NCBI GenBank assembly: GCA_002391065.1
Contig: DGRP01000102.1
Location: 1-9,685 of the forward strand
DNA from: Ruminococcus sp. UBA4385
GTDB lineage: Bacteria; Bacillota_A; Clostridia; Oscillospirales; Ruminococcaceae
Length of the DNA stretch: 9,685 nt
Direction of reading: 5' to 3'
The translations under genes and the position numbers were made by a program. Each line of letters opens with the position of its first letter. Position 1 is the first letter of the stretch. This document shows, piece by piece, positions 1 to 5,947 of the stretch. The notes beneath the pieces are model-generated. The model was not told the DNA's origin. It was given only the letters and a program-made list of their open reading frames with translations, and made no database searches.

Positions 1-1258
1 CGAGAATAGCAATATCGGTAACGTTTGCGCCTCTTGCACGCATAGATGTAAATGCCTCATGTCCCGGGGTATCAAGGAAGGTTATCTTCTTTCCGTTATA
101 CTCTATCTGATAAGCACCGATATGCTGTGTGATACCGCCTGCCTCGGTCTCGGTAACGTGAGCGTTTCTTATCCTGTCGAGGATAGAGGTCTTACCGTGG
201 TCAACGTGACCCATAACAACAACGACAGGGCATCTCTCAACGAGCTTATCCTCGGGGTCTGCCTCGTCCTCGATAAGTCTTTCCTCAATAGTGATGTGAA
301 CTTCCTTCTCTACCTTAGCGCCGAGCTCCTCAGCCACGAGCGCCGCAGTATCGAAGTCAATTACCTCATTGATAGATGCCATAACACCGAGACCCATAAG
401 CTTCTTGATGACCTCGGTAGCAGTTACCTTCAGTCTGCTTGCAAGCTCTGACACCACGATCTCATCGGGGATCATAACTTTAAGCTGCTGCTTTCTTGCT
501 CTTTCGAGCTCTAAGCGGCGAAGCTTCTCGTTCTCTGTCTCTCTCTTGTGGGAGAACTGCTGCTTCTTCCTCTGCTGAGATTTCTGAGTGAGCTTCTGCT
601 TCTTCTGGAAGTTATCCTTGCTCTTGTTGTGCTTTGAGTTTGCGAGAGTATCGTACTTCTCATTATACTTATCAAGCTCGACATAGCTTCCTCTGAGGTC
701 GATAGTGCTGCCCGAGCCGAAGCTGTCATTATCCTCGGACATGGTGTAGCTTTCACCGCCCTCGCTCTTATTCTGCGAGAAGCCGCCAAGCTGGAGCTTT
801 GTTCCGTGCTCCTTCTTCTTAGCCTGCTTCTTCTCTTCCTTTTTCTTTCTGGACTCAGCCTTCTGCTTTTCAGCCTCCGCCTTTTTCTTCTCGGCTTCTG
901 CTTTTTCCTCAGCGGCCTTTCTTTCAGCCTCTGCCTTTTCCTCAGCGGCCTTCTTTTCAGCAGCGGCCTTTTCCTCGGCAGCCTTCTTCTCAGCCTCTGC
1001 CTTAGCCTTAGCCTCTTTCTCCTGCTTCTTTATGTCCTCAGGCTTCTGATTGTCAGCGTAATAAGCGTTGAAGTTCTCCACCTGATTTTTCTGAGTGAAA
1101 TATTCCAGAACATAGGATATTTCCTCAGGGCTGAGTGCAGACTGCGACTTTTTCGCATCACTTGAAAGCTCTGCAAGACAGTTTATAATATCGTTATTCG
1201 TCAGTTCAAGATCCTTAGCAAGTTCGCTCAGCTTATATTTGGTAGATTTGGTAGCCAT
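1..1258 (-). CDS. infB: Translation initiation factor IF-2, N-terminal part (3' end outside window)
   Basis: GTPase that places initiator fMet-tRNA on the 30S subunit and promotes 50S joining. Only the first 419 codons are present; the frame stays open to the left edge. Seen in order: an IF2_N-type helical domain (about residues 6-55), a long Lys/Glu/Ala-rich linker (about 75-150), a polar, basic linker, a second IF2_N-type domain (about 265-313), then the start of the G domain with G1 GHVDHGKT (350-357), G2 region [11 protein letters not shown] and G3 DTPGH (396-400). These GTPase motifs are diagnostic. The ATG at 1258 is preceded by AAGGAGG about 10 bases away. It follows ylxQ by 15 bp as the last visible gene of the rimP operon. 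G4 and G5 and the fMet-tRNA binding domain lie outside the window. Confidence 0.97.
   Translation of the reverse strand, partial: MATKSTKYKLSELAKDLELTNNDIINCLAELSSDAKKSQSALSPEEISYVLEYFTQKNQVENFNAYYADNQKPEDIKKQEKEAKAKAEAEKKAAEEKAAAEKKAAEEKAEAERKAAEEKAEAEKKKAEAEKQKAESRKKKEEKKQAKKKEHGTKLQLGGFSQNKSEGGESYTMSEDNDSFGSGSTIDLRGSYVELDKYNEKYDTLANSKHNKSKDNFQKKQKLTQKSQQRKKQQFSHKRETENEKLRRLELERARKQQLKVMIPDEIVVSELASRLKVTATEVIKKLMGLGVMASINEVIDFDTAALVAEELGAKVEKEVHITIEERLIEDEADPEDKLVERCPVVVVMGHVDHGKTSILDRIRNAHVTETEAGGITQHIGAYQIEYNGKKITFLDTPGHEAFTSMRARGANVTDIAIL
907..1005 (-). repeat. 33-bp imperfect tandem repeat inside infB (11-residue helical repeat)
   Basis: Three units starting at 907, 940 and 973 are spaced exactly 33 bp apart. 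Each encodes an 11-residue Ala/Glu/Lys block of the type [11 protein letters not shown]. Looser copies continue on both sides. The block is predicted to form a charged single alpha helix or coiled coil joining the two IF2_N regions. Alanine-, glutamate- and lysine-rich linkers of variable length are usual in bacterial IF-2, so this is expected low-complexity sequence rather than a mobile repeat. Confidence 0.7.
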
Positions 1259-1273
1259 AGGCGATCTTCCTCC

Positions 1274-1603
1274 TTAATCCATAAATTCGTCATTTTCTAT
1301 ACTTATTTCTTCAAGCCCCTTAGCCATGGACTTTGCAAAGCCTGCATCAGTAACGGCGAGAATTCCCGTTCTCTTTCGCATACCCTCCGAAAGCTCATCC
1401 ATAGTCATTGCAAGAGACCAGCACTTTACCTCATACCTTGCGCAGTAGTACCTGACCTCTTTCAGAGACTTTTCCGAAATATCGGTCGTCACGAAAACTC
1501 CCATTGCGCTTCCGCTTTTGCAGGCGTCCTTCATCATATCCATTCCGATATTCAGCCTGCCTGCCTTGGCGCACATTGTAATAATTCCAAGCTTACTCTT
1601 CAT
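1274..1603 (-). CDS. ylxQ: L7Ae/L30e-family ribosomal-like protein (YlxQ type)
   Basis: A 109-residue protein of the L7Ae/L30e/S12e/Gadd45 fold, a small alpha/beta RNA-binding family. It begins KLGIITMCAKAGRLNIGMD, which matches the family's opening helix and Gly-rich RNA-contacting turn, and has the expected central stretch (GVFVTTDISEKSLKEVRYYC) and the late ITDxGFAK-like block (AVTDAGFAKSMAKG). Members between ylxR and infB in Firmicutes are thought to bind structured RNA, possibly kink-turns; the target here is not known. The frame is open further upstream, but the ATG at 1603 is preferred because GGAG lies at suitable spacing and the family begins here. It overlaps the end of ylxR by 11 bp, implying translational coupling, and precedes infB by 15 bp. 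Confidence 0.88.
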   Translation of the reverse strand: MKSKLGIITMCAKAGRLNIGMDMMKDACKSGSAMGVFVTTDISEKSLKEVRYYCARYEVKCWSLAMTMDELSEGMRKRTGILAVTDAGFAKSMAKGLEEISIENDEFMD

Positions 1604-1862
1604 TTGAAAGCTCCGCCTCCAGACCGTCATACACACTGTCCTCGATCCTGCACGAAAAGCTTTTTTCAAAGCGTCCTGCCTTTCTTGCAAGTCTCAGACA
1701 TTCTGCTTTTTTGCATATATATGCGCCTCTGCCCGCCTTTTTTCCTGTAAGGTCAAGGCTTATCTCGCCCTCCTTGGACTTAACCACTCTTACAAGCTCC
1801 TTTTTGGGCTTCATTTCATTACAGCCGAGGCACATTCTCATCGGCACTCTCTGACTTTTCAT
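1593..1862 (-). CDS. ylxR: YlxR family protein (DUF448), RNA-binding/nucleoid-linked regulator
   Basis: An 89-residue basic protein of the YlxR (DUF448) family. It shows the family signature: RMCLGC near residues 9-14, a KKELVRVV strand, the GRGAYIC block near residues 44-50 and a following Cys (C55) in a Lys/Arg-rich helix. Structures of family members suggest RNA binding through a basic patch, and the Bacillus homologue has been reported to influence transcription of many genes. That role is known for the family and is not shown here. Its ATG overlaps the TGA of nusA in an ATGA arrangement, typical of coupled translation, and its end overlaps the start of ylxQ. Two CxxC-like cysteine positions (C11, C14) are conserved in many homologues and could bind a metal. 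Confidence 0.9.
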   Translation of the reverse strand: MKSQRVPMRMCLGCNEMKPKKELVRVVKSKEGEISLDLTGKKAGRGAYICKKAECLRLARKAGRFEKSFSCRIEDSVYDGLEAELSNEE

Positions 1863-3085
1863 TCCTGAGTTTCCTCTGCAAGAAGCTCTGTCTCCTCCTC
1901 AGGCTCATCGGGGAGCTCCTCCTTAGGAGCAGGCTGAGGCAGAGGCTCGGGCTTGGGGTCCTTGTCGGAAATAATGTCGATCTTATATCCTGTCAGACCT
2001 GCGGCAAGCTTAGCGTTCTGACCCTTGTTTCCTATTGCCAGTGAAAGCTGGTCATCGGGAACTGTCACACGGCAAACCTTAGTGCCGTTATCCTCACCTG
2101 TCTCAACATCGAGCACAGTTGCAGGAGCAAGAGCCTTTGCAATAAACTCTGCCTTATCCTCGACCCATGTAATGATGTCTATCTTCTCGCCGTTGAGCTC
2201 ATTTACAACGGAGCTTATTCTCGACTTTCTCGGACCTATGCACGCACCGACTGCATCAACGTTCTTATCCTCGCTGTAGACAGCCATTTTGCTTCTTGCG
2301 CCTGCAACTCTTGAGATAGCCTTTACCTGAACCGTTCCGTCAGCGATCTCGGGCACCTCCAGCTCAAAAAGCCTCTTCACAAGGTCTCTGTGAGTTCTTG
2401 AGATCTTGATAGAGGGTCTGGTATCGGGGTTTACGATATTTACGATATAAACCTTGATAATATCTCCCGGGGTGAGCACCTCTCCGGGTATCTGTTCGCT
2501 TCTTACAAGGTAAACCTCGTTCTTGTCGATAGTCAGTATCGCATTGAGTGTTTCGGGCTCAACCTTCTGAACGGTTGCCGATACGCACTCATGCTCCTTG
2601 TCCCTGAACTGAGCCACAAGCTTCTGCTTCTCAAAATCCTTGATGTCGTGCTTTATGGACTGCTTAGCGCTCTGTGCCGCAACTCTTCCGAACTTAGCAG
2701 GGTCAAGTCTTATCTCAACCATGTCACCGACCTTGACATCGGGGTCATAGGTTCTTGCCTCATCAATGAAGATCTCCTTCTCAGGGTCATCAACGTACAT
2801 AACGTCCATAACCTCCTTGTAAAGGCTCAGCTCAAACTTATTTGTCTCGGGGTCGATGAGTATCTTCATGTAGTTTCCGAGATCGTTCTCCTTGTCCTTA
2901 TCCTTTTCCTTGCTGTTTATCGGGAAATAATCCTTCTTGATAGCCTTTTCAATTCCCGATCTTATTTTCTCTATAAGAGTATCCCTGTCTATATGGCTCT
3001 CACCCTCGAGAGCGTCCAGTGCCATAAAGAAGCTCTGCTCGAAAGAGACTTCCTCTTTTTTCTTGATTTTTCTCGCCTTAGCCAT
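1859..3085 (-). CDS. nusA: Transcription termination/antitermination factor NusA
   Basis: RNA polymerase-associated factor that modulates pausing, intrinsic termination and antitermination. The 408-residue form is close to the shorter Gram-positive type, without the C-terminal AR2 repeats of enterobacterial NusA. Domains seen: N-terminal polymerase-binding domain (about 14-160) with a Lys/Asp-rich insertion near 57-70, S1 domain (about 163-230), KH1 (about 232-308, including GPRKSRISSVVNELNGEKID) and KH2 (about 310-373, including LSLAIGNKGQNAKLAAGLTG). An acidic, Pro/Glu-rich tail occupies about 376-408. The start is uncertain: the frame extends to a TTG at 3106 and an ATG at 3097. The ATG at 3085 is preferred because AAAGGA lies upstream and the protein then begins MAKARK. 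It lies 38 bp after rimP and overlaps ylxR by 4 bp. Confidence 0.96.
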   Translation of the reverse strand: MAKARKIKKKEEVSFEQSFFMALDALEGESHIDRDTLIEKIRSGIEKAIKKDYFPINSKEKDKDKENDLGNYMKILIDPETNKFELSLYKEVMDVMYVDDPEKEIFIDEARTYDPDVKVGDMVEIRLDPAKFGRVAAQSAKQSIKHDIKDFEKQKLVAQFRDKEHECVSATVQKVEPETLNAILTIDKNEVYLVRSEQIPGEVLTPGDIIKVYIVNIVNPDTRPSIKISRTHRDLVKRLFELEVPEIADGTVQVKAISRVAGARSKMAVYSEDKNVDAVGACIGPRKSRISSVVNELNGEKIDIITWVEDKAEFIAKALAPATVLDVETGEDNGTKVCRVTVPDDQLSLAIGNKGQNAKLAAGLTGYKIDIISDKDPKPEPLPQPAPKEELPDEPEEETELLAEETQE

Positions 3086-3123
3086 TTTTCTTACCATTCC
3101 TTTCAATATATAAATGTATTTTC

Positions 3124-3618
3124 TCAGAACAGGTCAGCGTCATCATTGAGCTTCACATACGCACAGTCTGACAGGAGAAACTCCCTTTCGCCCGTGCTGT
3201 TTCCCTCGTCATCGAGCGTACAACAGATGATCTTATCCTTTTCATAGCCTGCCAGCCCCACAACGAACTCACGCTCACCATTCTCATCGGGTCTTATGAG
3301 CTTTACCCTCACGACATCACCTATGCAGACCTCAAAGTGTTCGGGTCTTCTGAGCTCTCTTCCGAGCCCGGGGCTTCCGCACTCAAACACATAGCTCTGA
3401 CTTATCGGGTCAGCCTCGTCGAGGATCTTGTTAAACGGCCTTGTAAAGGCCTCGCAGTCGTTCATGTCTATCCCGCCGTCCTTGTCGATAAGCACCCTGA
3501 GATACCATGTAGCGCCCTCCTTCTCGAAGCGCACGTCCCACAGGAAAAATCCCAGCTCATCTGCAAGCGGCTGAGCCAGCTCACGTACTGCCTGCACCGT
3601 ATTTTTCTTTTGTGCCAT
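3124..3618 (-). CDS. rimP: Ribosome maturation factor RimP
   Basis: A 164-residue protein needed for maturation of the 30S subunit; it binds S12 and helps late assembly. The N-terminal alpha/beta domain carries the family block YLRVLIDKDGGIDMNDCEAFTR (about 39-60). The hinge motif reads FECGSPGLGRELRRPEHF (about 78-95), where the common form is SSPGLxRPL. A C-terminal SH3-like barrel follows (about 96-160). The ATG at 3618 has a strong AAGGAGG six bases away. It is the first gene of the rimP-nusA-ylxR-ylxQ-infB unit, downstream of the promoter and hairpin described separately. Length and motifs fit an intact family member. Confidence 0.95.
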   Translation of the reverse strand: MAQKKNTVQAVRELAQPLADELGFFLWDVRFEKEGATWYLRVLIDKDGGIDMNDCEAFTRPFNKILDEADPISQSYVFECGSPGLGRELRRPEHFEVCIGDVVRVKLIRPDENGEREFVVGLAGYEKDKIICCTLDDEGNSTGEREFLLSDCAYVKLNDDADLF

Positions 3619-3631
3619 TCAAAACCTCCTT

Positions 3632-3643
3632 GGGTAAAAACCC
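3632..3643 (-). promoter_or_regulatory. Small hairpin abutting the rimP ribosome binding site
   Basis: On the minus-strand transcript GGGU-UUUU-ACCC forms a perfect 4-bp stem with a 4-base loop. It ends directly against AAGGAGG (3625-3631), the rimP Shine-Dalgarno sequence. It could position or modestly hinder ribosome access. The stem is short, so a functional role is only a possibility. Confidence 0.35.
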
Positions 3644-3655
3644 CTATACAAAACC

Positions 3656-3685
3656 AAAAGACCGGAAGTCAGGTTCCAGTCTTTT
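3656..3685 (-). terminator. Terminator-like hairpin in the 5' leader of the rimP-nusA-infB operon (possible attenuator)
   Basis: The minus-strand RNA can fold AAAAGAC-U-GGAA, loop CCUGAC, UUCC-G-GUCUUUU: 7 and 4 base pairs separated by a single mismatch. The descending arm ends in UUUU and is followed by GGUUUUG, resembling an intrinsic terminator. It lies about 13 bases downstream of the inferred transcription start and about 37 bases before the rimP ATG, so it sits inside the operon leader rather than at the end of a gene. Because NusA, encoded by this operon, stimulates hairpin-dependent pausing and termination, feedback control is a reasonable idea. It is inferred, not shown. Both strands can form the stem. 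Confidence 0.5.
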
Positions 3686-3704
3686 AGTAAAGCCTATTGT
3701 ATCC

Positions 3705-3733
3705 ATTATATCACATCATTCTGCGGTTTTCAA
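3705..3733 (-). promoter_or_regulatory. Sigma-A type promoter of the rimP-nusA-ylxR-ylxQ-infB operon
   Basis: Read on the minus strand: -35 TTGAAA (3733-3728), 17-bp spacer, -10 TATAAT (3710-3705), both near or at consensus. Transcription should start near 3698, giving a leader of about 80 bases before the rimP ATG. No other equally good promoter lies between the upstream gene's stop at 3797 and rimP. Confidence 0.8.
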
Positions 3734-3754
3734 GGGTTTTTAAGCCCAAAACCG
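3724..3754. repeat. Inverted repeat overlapping the -35 element of the rimP promoter
   Basis: Plus strand reads CGGTTTT-CAA-GGG-(TTTTTAAG)-CCC-AAAACCG: 7-bp and 3-bp arms interrupted by a three-base bulge. The promoter's TTGAAA lies within one arm. As minus-strand RNA it would follow the P-II-like gene by about 43 bases but has no U-tract after it, so it is a poor intrinsic terminator on that strand. On the plus strand it is followed by UCAUUUUUG. It may end transcripts, act as an operator, or be incidental. Confidence 0.4.
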
Positions 3755-3796
3755 TCATTTTTGTGAATATTGTACCAACAGACTGTAAATATTTCG

Positions 3797-4159
3797 TTAT
3801 TCATCAGGCGGGCTGACGGGTCTCGGGCGCTTTACAGTACCCTCTACAAAGTCGATAGGTATCGTAAAAAGGATACCCGTATTCGGCTGGGAAAGGTCTC
3901 CGACCGTACTGTAGACTACCTTTCTTGCGGCTTCAAGCTGATCGTTCTTAATAACGGAGATTATGGTCTTGTTCTCCTCGTCACCGCTGAAAAGAGCCCT
4001 CAGCGACGCACTTATAAGTGAGCTTCCGAGCTTTGAAAGCGTTTCCGCCATACCTGATGAGTCAATAATGGTAGCGCCTCTTATTCCCGATGCCGACAGA
4101 CCCTCAAGCAGATATTCAAGAGCGTCAGTCTTGTTTAAGATGATAACCATTAATTTCAT
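3797..4159 (-). CDS. P-II-like small signalling-fold protein
   Basis: A 120-residue cytoplasmic protein that looks like a divergent member of the P-II (GlnB-like) ferredoxin-like fold. The pattern seen is an opening strand MKLMVIILNK, a helix, the turn SGIRGATIIDSSGMA (about 24-38, as in the P-II RGxTV segment), a middle stretch in place of the T-loop (about 39-62), and the closing VGDLSQPNTGILFTIPIDFVEG (about 86-107, as in the P-II GxGKIFVxP region). The T-loop replacement is hydrophobic and Ser-rich and lacks the classical uridylylated Tyr context, so it is unlikely to be a standard nitrogen regulator. P-II relatives bind nucleotides between subunits; the ligand here is unknown. The tail is Pro-rich. 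It starts 29 bp after the LCP-like gene, with AAGGA upstream, and is probably cotranscribed with it. Confidence 0.65.
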   Translation of the reverse strand: MKLMVIILNKTDALEYLLEGLSASGIRGATIIDSSGMAETLSKLGSSLISASLRALFSGDEENKTIISVIKNDQLEAARKVVYSTVGDLSQPNTGILFTIPIDFVEGTVKRPRPVSPPDE

Positions 4160-4188
4160 TTGTATATCCTTCCTTACTTACGGAATGT

Positions 4189-5127
4189 CTAATCCTTCTC
4201 AGTGTACGAGCTATCCTTCTCAGTGTACGAGCCTGCTGTATCGGTGAGCATCTTCTTTACGCTGTCAATGAACTCCTGATTCATTTTGAAGTGGCTTTCA
4301 TCAGTCCATTCGCCCTGAGGCACCATAGCCTTTCCGGGAGTAAGTCTCAGGTCAAGCATATCTCTTATCTTCATTTTCTCCTGAATAAACTGCTCCTTTG
4401 TCCAGTCGGTGTTGCTGTTGCCTGTCAGGAGATTATAAATGTTGTCAAGGTTATCCTTAGTAAGCGAGGTCTGCTGGAAGGCATTGTTTATCAGTGACTC
4501 CATCGCAATACCGAGGAACTTCATATTTCCGCCTCTGCCCTCCGAGTAAACGGGGTACTGGCACAGAAGCCTTATCTGTCTGCCCGAAAGCTGTGAAAGC
4601 TCACCTGCGGGAAGAGAAATATCGTTCTCGTCATTATCCTGCGAGAGGTAGTAAAGCTCCTCATCGGGGGCATAGGCGATACCGCCTATAATATCGCAGA
4701 TAGTCTCAAATGCGGTATTGCTGACAGTAGCATAGTTATCAAACTCGATTCCCAGCATATCCGAGACTGTATTTTCAACCTTTTTAAGTCCCTGACCCTC
4801 ATAGATCTCTCTGAGCGTCTTTCCGCTTTCATCGACCGTAAACGCCGATACAGGTATCACAACTATCTGCTGAGCATCGGGTGCTACCCTCATTACCAGC
4901 ATTTCAACAAGGACGTCCTTGCTGTTTATTCTTGCAAAGAAGGTATTGTAGGTCGGGTTTTCGGTGACGGCATCGTTTTTGTTCTTTCCGTCATCGAGCA
5001 CTCCTGTCTTTTTCAGCATATAAAAGGCTACCAGTCCGATGATAACAAGAAAAACTATCATTGTAACAAAATAAACAAGGGCTATAGGCGCCTGCGATTT
5101 TCTTTTTTTCTTCTGAGCCATTGGCAT
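4189..5127 (-). CDS. Membrane-anchored LCP-like (LytR-CpsA-Psr) protein, apparently without the catalytic motif
   Basis: A 312-residue protein with a Lys/Arg-rich cytoplasmic start, one transmembrane helix (about 15-38) and an extracellular domain. The order of that domain recalls LCP proteins, which attach wall polymers to peptidoglycan: a strand IVVIPVSAF (88-96) in place of the usual SIPRDT; then VENTVSDMLGIEFDNYATVSNTAFETICDIIGGIAY (117-152); LPAGELSQLSGRQIRLLCQYP (172-192), like LxGxQALxYxR; and RGGNMKFLGIAMESLI (198-213). The Arg/Asp of the SIPRD motif are missing, so transferase activity is doubtful; it may be a binding or accessory protein. The ATG at 5127 or 5121 could start; AAGGAG lies 4 or 10 bases away respectively. 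The last 15 residues contain a duplicated SYTEKD. The LCP assignment rests on pattern only. Confidence 0.6.
   Translation of the reverse strand: MPMAQKKKRKSQAPIALVYFVTMIVFLVIIGLVAFYMLKKTGVLDDGKNKNDAVTENPTYNTFFARINSKDVLVEMLVMRVAPDAQQIVVIPVSAFTVDESGKTLREIYEGQGLKKVENTVSDMLGIEFDNYATVSNTAFETICDIIGGIAYAPDEELYYLSQDNDENDISLPAGELSQLSGRQIRLLCQYPVYSEGRGGNMKFLGIAMESLINNAFQQTSLTKDNLDNIYNLLTGNSNTDWTKEQFIQEKMKIRDMLDLRLTPGKAMVPQGEWTDESHFKMNQEFIDSVKKMLTDTAGSYTEKDSSYTEKD
4193..4232 (-). repeat. 21-bp tandem duplication at the 3' end of the LCP-like gene
   Basis: A 19-base block beginning TCCTTCTCAGTG occurs at 4193-4211 and again at 4214-4232 on the plus strand, identical in both, with a period of 21 bp. It encodes two copies of SYTEKD as (G/S)SYTEKD just before the TAG stop, so the duplication lengthens the protein by seven residues without breaking the frame. 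The exact identity suggests a recent slippage or duplication. Confidence 0.85.
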
Positions 5128-5146
5128 TTATCTCCTTCATTATTTT

Positions 5147-5176
5147 GCTCCGCAGGGGCTTATGTATCCGCAGAGC
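5147..5176 (-). promoter_or_regulatory. Hairpin in the leader of the LCP-like gene
   Basis: Minus-strand RNA pairs GCUCUGCGG with CUGCGGAGC across a 12-base loop, nine continuous pairs including two G-U wobbles. On the plus strand the wobbles become C-A mismatches, so the structure favours minus-strand RNA. It ends 19 bases before the start codon at 5127 and just upstream of AAGGAG. There is no U-tract, so it is not a standard terminator. It may shape the leader RNA or protect the 5' end of a processed transcript. Confidence 0.4.
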
Positions 5177-5243
5177 AGGAATATTTTTTTGTAAATATCA
5201 AAAAAGGTATTGAAAAAATCCCGCTTTGGGTGTAAACTATTTA

Positions 5244-5804
5244 TCAGAGATTGTAAGGAAGCTCGGCAGTGTTTATGTGCATAACGGGAATATTCGCACG
5301 CTTTGCCATATTCACAGTCTGCACAGAGCCAGACCTTGAATTCAGGTCGGCCGCCGCAATAAGAAGCGAGCTGTGCTCCACCATAAAGAGGTTCCGCTGT
5401 CTGTAGCAGTCTTTGAAAAAGCTGTTGTTTACAATAACGATCTCATTGGCATCTCTCATTGCCAGATTGTAGACAAACCTGTCAGCAGGCGATTTCATCT
5501 CTTTTATCTGCTCGGGATACGGAACTGCGCACACAAGCCTGATATCATTATGCTTTGCCTTCAGCGCTATGACCTCGGCGGCGGCGTACATATCAAAGCC
5601 ATCTGCCATACCGGTAATAAAGGTCCTGTAGCCCTTATCGTATGCCTCCTGCACCATGAAGGACAGATGAGCTCTCAAAGCTTTTATCTGCGCCGAAAAC
5701 GGATCGCCCTCATGAGGCAGACCTCGTTTTCTGTGTCCTGTAAAGCAGCAGGTAGTTTCTCTGTCACAGTTAAAGTCCTCCGGACTCAGTGCTTTTTCAA
5801 ACAT
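5244..5804 (-). CDS. SLOG-family (YpsA/DUF1273-like) Rossmann-type nucleotide-binding protein
   Basis: A 186-residue single-domain cytoplasmic protein of the SLOG superfamily. Motifs seen: CCFTGHR (19-25) at the first strand and loop, TGMADGFDMYAA (64-75) on the second, VCAVPYPEQ (92-99), YRQRNLFMVEHSSLLIA (134-150) and SGSVQTVNMAKRANIPV (158-174), the last being the phosphate-contacting segment typical of these folds. SLOG proteins bind nucleotides or nucleotide-derived ligands; the Bacillus relative YpsA has been linked to cell division and growth. The ligand here is unknown. The frame opens at a TTG at 5819 directly after a TGA, but the ATG at 5804 is chosen because GGAG sits nine bases before it. 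It has its own promoter and is followed after 116 bp by the LCP-like gene, which may be read through from it. Confidence 0.85.
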   Translation of the reverse strand: MFEKALSPEDFNCDRETTCCFTGHRKRGLPHEGDPFSAQIKALRAHLSFMVQEAYDKGYRTFITGMADGFDMYAAAEVIALKAKHNDIRLVCAVPYPEQIKEMKSPADRFVYNLAMRDANEIVIVNNSFFKDCYRQRNLFMVEHSSLLIAAADLNSRSGSVQTVNMAKRANIPVMHINTAELPYNL

Positions 5805-5870
5805 CTGATACAGCTCCAATCATATAGTCAGAGTTCAGGAAACAAAACCCGAAGCACTGCATATATACTT

Positions 5871-5899
5871 ATTATAACACATTGTTTTTCGTTTTTCAA
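5871..5899 (-). promoter_or_regulatory. Sigma-A type promoter of the SLOG-family gene
   Basis: Minus strand: -35 TTGAAA (5899-5894), 17-bp spacer, -10 TATAAT (5876-5871). The hexamers and spacing are identical to those of the rimP promoter. Transcription should start near 5864, about 60 bases before the ATG at 5804. It may also serve the two genes further downstream, since no convincing separate promoter was found at 5128-5243. Confidence 0.8.
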
Positions 5900-5947
5900 T
5901 AGCTTTTTTACCCTAAAACAAAAATTTTCCGCAAAGGAAGGATATAA

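Noticed and set aside
806..1165. Leu/Ser/Phe-rich plus-strand frame opposite infB.
   Set aside because: It is the antisense of the Lys/Glu/Ala linker of IF-2; the coding strand is supported by GTPase motifs and a ribosome binding site.
5177..5243. Separate promoter or terminator between the SLOG and LCP-like genes on the minus strand.
   Set aside because: TTTACA has only TCAATA at 17 bp, and the CCC/GGG stem before the T-run is three pairs long. Both are too weak to annotate.
5881..5900. Possible catabolite-response (cre) or AraR operator in the alr/SLOG divergent region (ATTG, 12 bases, CAAT).
   Set aside because: The spacing around the central CG is one base off the cre consensus on each side, the centre is just T-runs, and it does not resemble the known AraR box. 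It overlaps the SLOG -35, so the match is probably a by-product of that promoter.
5877..5947. Plus-strand promoter for alr.
   Set aside because: TTGTTT at 5882 has no acceptable -10 at 16-18 bp; the only TAnnnT-like sequence (5909-5914) is 21 bp away. No confident promoter could be named.
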